Shown piece by piece: positions 14,986-16,199 of a stretch of DNA of 16,199 bases (the stretch's first letter is position 1; the number at the start of each line of letters is the position of its first letter). The notes under the pieces were generated by a model. That model saw nothing but the letters and a program-made list of their open reading frames with translations, searched no databases and was not told the origin of the DNA. The stretch comes from Neocallimastix lanati (nom. inval.) (taxonomy: Eukaryota; Neocallimastigomycota; Neocallimastigomycetes; Neocallimastigales; Neocallimastigaceae), in contig JACVTC010000130.1 in NCBI GenBank assembly GCA_016946835.1, positions 505,001 through 521,199 of the forward strand. The letters are read 5' to 3'. The translations under genes were made by a program, and so were the position numbers.

Positions 14986-16199
14986 AGTCTGCCATCGTCC
15001 CAAAATAGTTGACTTAAAAGAAGATGATGATTATGAAGAAACTGCTGATTTCCAAGAAGGTACTACTGCGGATTATTACGAAGATTTTGATGATAAGTCG
15101 GATGGTTCCAAAGAATTGAATTACTTAGTAAACGTTATAAAGAGAAAGGCAAATCATAAAGATGAAGAGACTAGTGACCAAAGAGAAAAGAGGGTTCACC
15201 GTAGTCTAAGAGATGATCCTAAGCCAATAGTTACTCCAGGTTTACGAAAACAAAAAGAAAATCAATTAAGGGGAACATCGCGACCAGTCAAAAAGCCAAC
15301 AACTCAATTACATCCTTCGATTATGGTTCAACCTAGAATAGAAAAAGAAAAGAGAATTGAGAAAGAGCTAAGAGATAAGGAAAGAGCTAGTACTAGTACT
15401 TCTGTGGAAAATAATAATAATAATAGTAATGTTAATGTTATTAATGAAGAAACTTCTCAGGAAGAAAATAATTCTAAACAAACTTTAAATAAATTAATTC
15501 AAGAAAAATCATCAGAAAAGTCAACTGAAATTATGCCAACTAGAATTCCAAAAAGAATACAAATGCAAACTGATTGTGATAGTTATGACGTGATCAAAGA
15601 TTTAAACTCCAGTAATTGCAATATTACATTTGGACAATTATTGGACGTTGCTCCAAAGATACGGTCTCAAGTATCACAAGGACTTAAATTAGAAAAGAAT
15701 AATACTAAAATTTCAGGTGCAGTGGATAATATGTGTGCTACTACAATAATAACGAACAATATAGATCATACATATAAAAGTAAACATCATGAACCACAAG
15801 AAGATGATATTGCTATGGTTGATGTAATAGTAGATGGAGTTCGTGGTAAGGCTTTAATAGATTCATGTAGCAACTTAAGTATTATCACAAAGCAATTTTT
15901 AGATAAATTACCTTATCAGTATGAACCTATAGGAGTTAGTGCAGGACGAATACGTTTAGCAACGATGAATGATGATTACTCAGAAGATGTGTTAATCAAA
16001 GTTCCCGTAAAAATTAATGAACTAGAACTACTTGTTACGTGTAGAATTATAGACAAGGAGGATCCATTCTATGATATATTAATCAACTTCAAAACTCAAA
16101 TTGATAACCAGTTATTTATACATCCAATTAGATATAGTCTTTGTCGATTTAATGATCAAGGTTTAATTGAAGAAATTGCACCTATTAATAATGAATATG
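14939..16199 (+). CDS. pol: Pol of element C, N-terminal part (pre-protease and protease-like), partial
   Basis: The frame, -1 relative to gag, runs without a stop for 420 codons to the window edge. About 220 residues of charged, low-complexity sequence come first. They are followed by a block at about residue 228 (FGQLLDVAPKIRSQV) that corresponds to LSQLLSASPSIRKEL in element B, just before its protease. A retropepsin-like domain follows (about 285-400): MVDVIVDGVRGKALID and then NLSIIT align with the protease core. The catalytic motif, however, reads Asp-Ser-Cys at 308-310 where the family has Asp-Thr/Ser-Gly, and the later Ile-Leu-Gly motif reads YDILIN (from 378). It is either a diverged or an inactive protease. 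No internal ATG is a convincing start, so expression is expected as Gag-Pol. RT and later domains are off the window. Confidence 0.85.

Larger units (their letters stand above)
13529..16199 (+). mobile_element. Element C: 5' part of a second Ty3/gypsy element
   Basis: Primer binding site, leader, gag and the beginning of pol follow in the order seen in element B, on the same strand, and pol is still open at the window edge. Gag and the pre-protease part are clearly diverged from element B, so this is a different family and not a second copy. The frameshift arrangement and a Leu-Leu...Pro...Arg block before the protease are shared. RT, RNase H, integrase and the 3' LTR would lie beyond the window. 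Confidence 0.88.

Overview
The window is very AT-rich eukaryotic DNA (long A/T homopolymers, AT microsatellites, Asn/Lys/Glu-rich proteins, a nuclear-type tRNA gene without encoded CCA). It is almost entirely mobile-element sequence. The base composition and Ty3/gypsy protein style fit an early-diverging fungus; an anaerobic gut fungus (Neocallimastigomycota) is my best guess, but nothing in the window proves it. No ordinary cellular protein gene is convincingly present.

Layout: (1) 1-2152, the 3' part of a decayed Ty1/copia retrotransposon (element A): reverse transcriptase and RNase H fragments broken by stops, frameshifts and poly-A expansions, then a polypurine tract and a 253-bp LTR. (2) 2153-4690, non-coding AT-rich DNA with a (TATAAAA)n heptamer array, a more GC-balanced island at 3800-4180 that I cannot assign, and an ATT/ACT array. 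(3) 4707-4778, a complete tRNA-Ala(UGC) gene on the minus strand. (4) 4793-11702, an apparently intact Ty3/gypsy LTR retrotransposon (element B), with two LTRs identical by eye except for 3 nt, a 4-bp target duplication (AATG), a primer binding site, a structured leader, gag, and a long pol (protease, RT, RNase H, integrase). (5) 11703-13528, AT-rich DNA that must hold the 5' LTR of the next element. (6) 13529-16199, the 5' part of a second, divergent Ty3/gypsy element (element C): an 18-nt primer binding site, leader, gag and the start of pol, which runs off the window.

How the parts work together: the tRNA-Ala gene is linked to both Ty3-type elements. Element B is inserted 11-14 bp upstream of its mature 5' end, where RNA polymerase III would start. 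The primer binding site of element C is an exact 18-nt complement of this tRNA's 3' end including CCA; that of element B matches for 9 nt. In both elements pol lies in the -1 frame relative to gag. At both junctions there is a slippery heptamer (TTTAAAT or TTTAAAC) in the correct frame, an 8-nt spacer, and a hairpin whose loop can pair downstream to form an H-type pseudoknot. The second stem of the pseudoknot differs in sequence between the elements but stays complementary, which is the strongest structural signal in the window.
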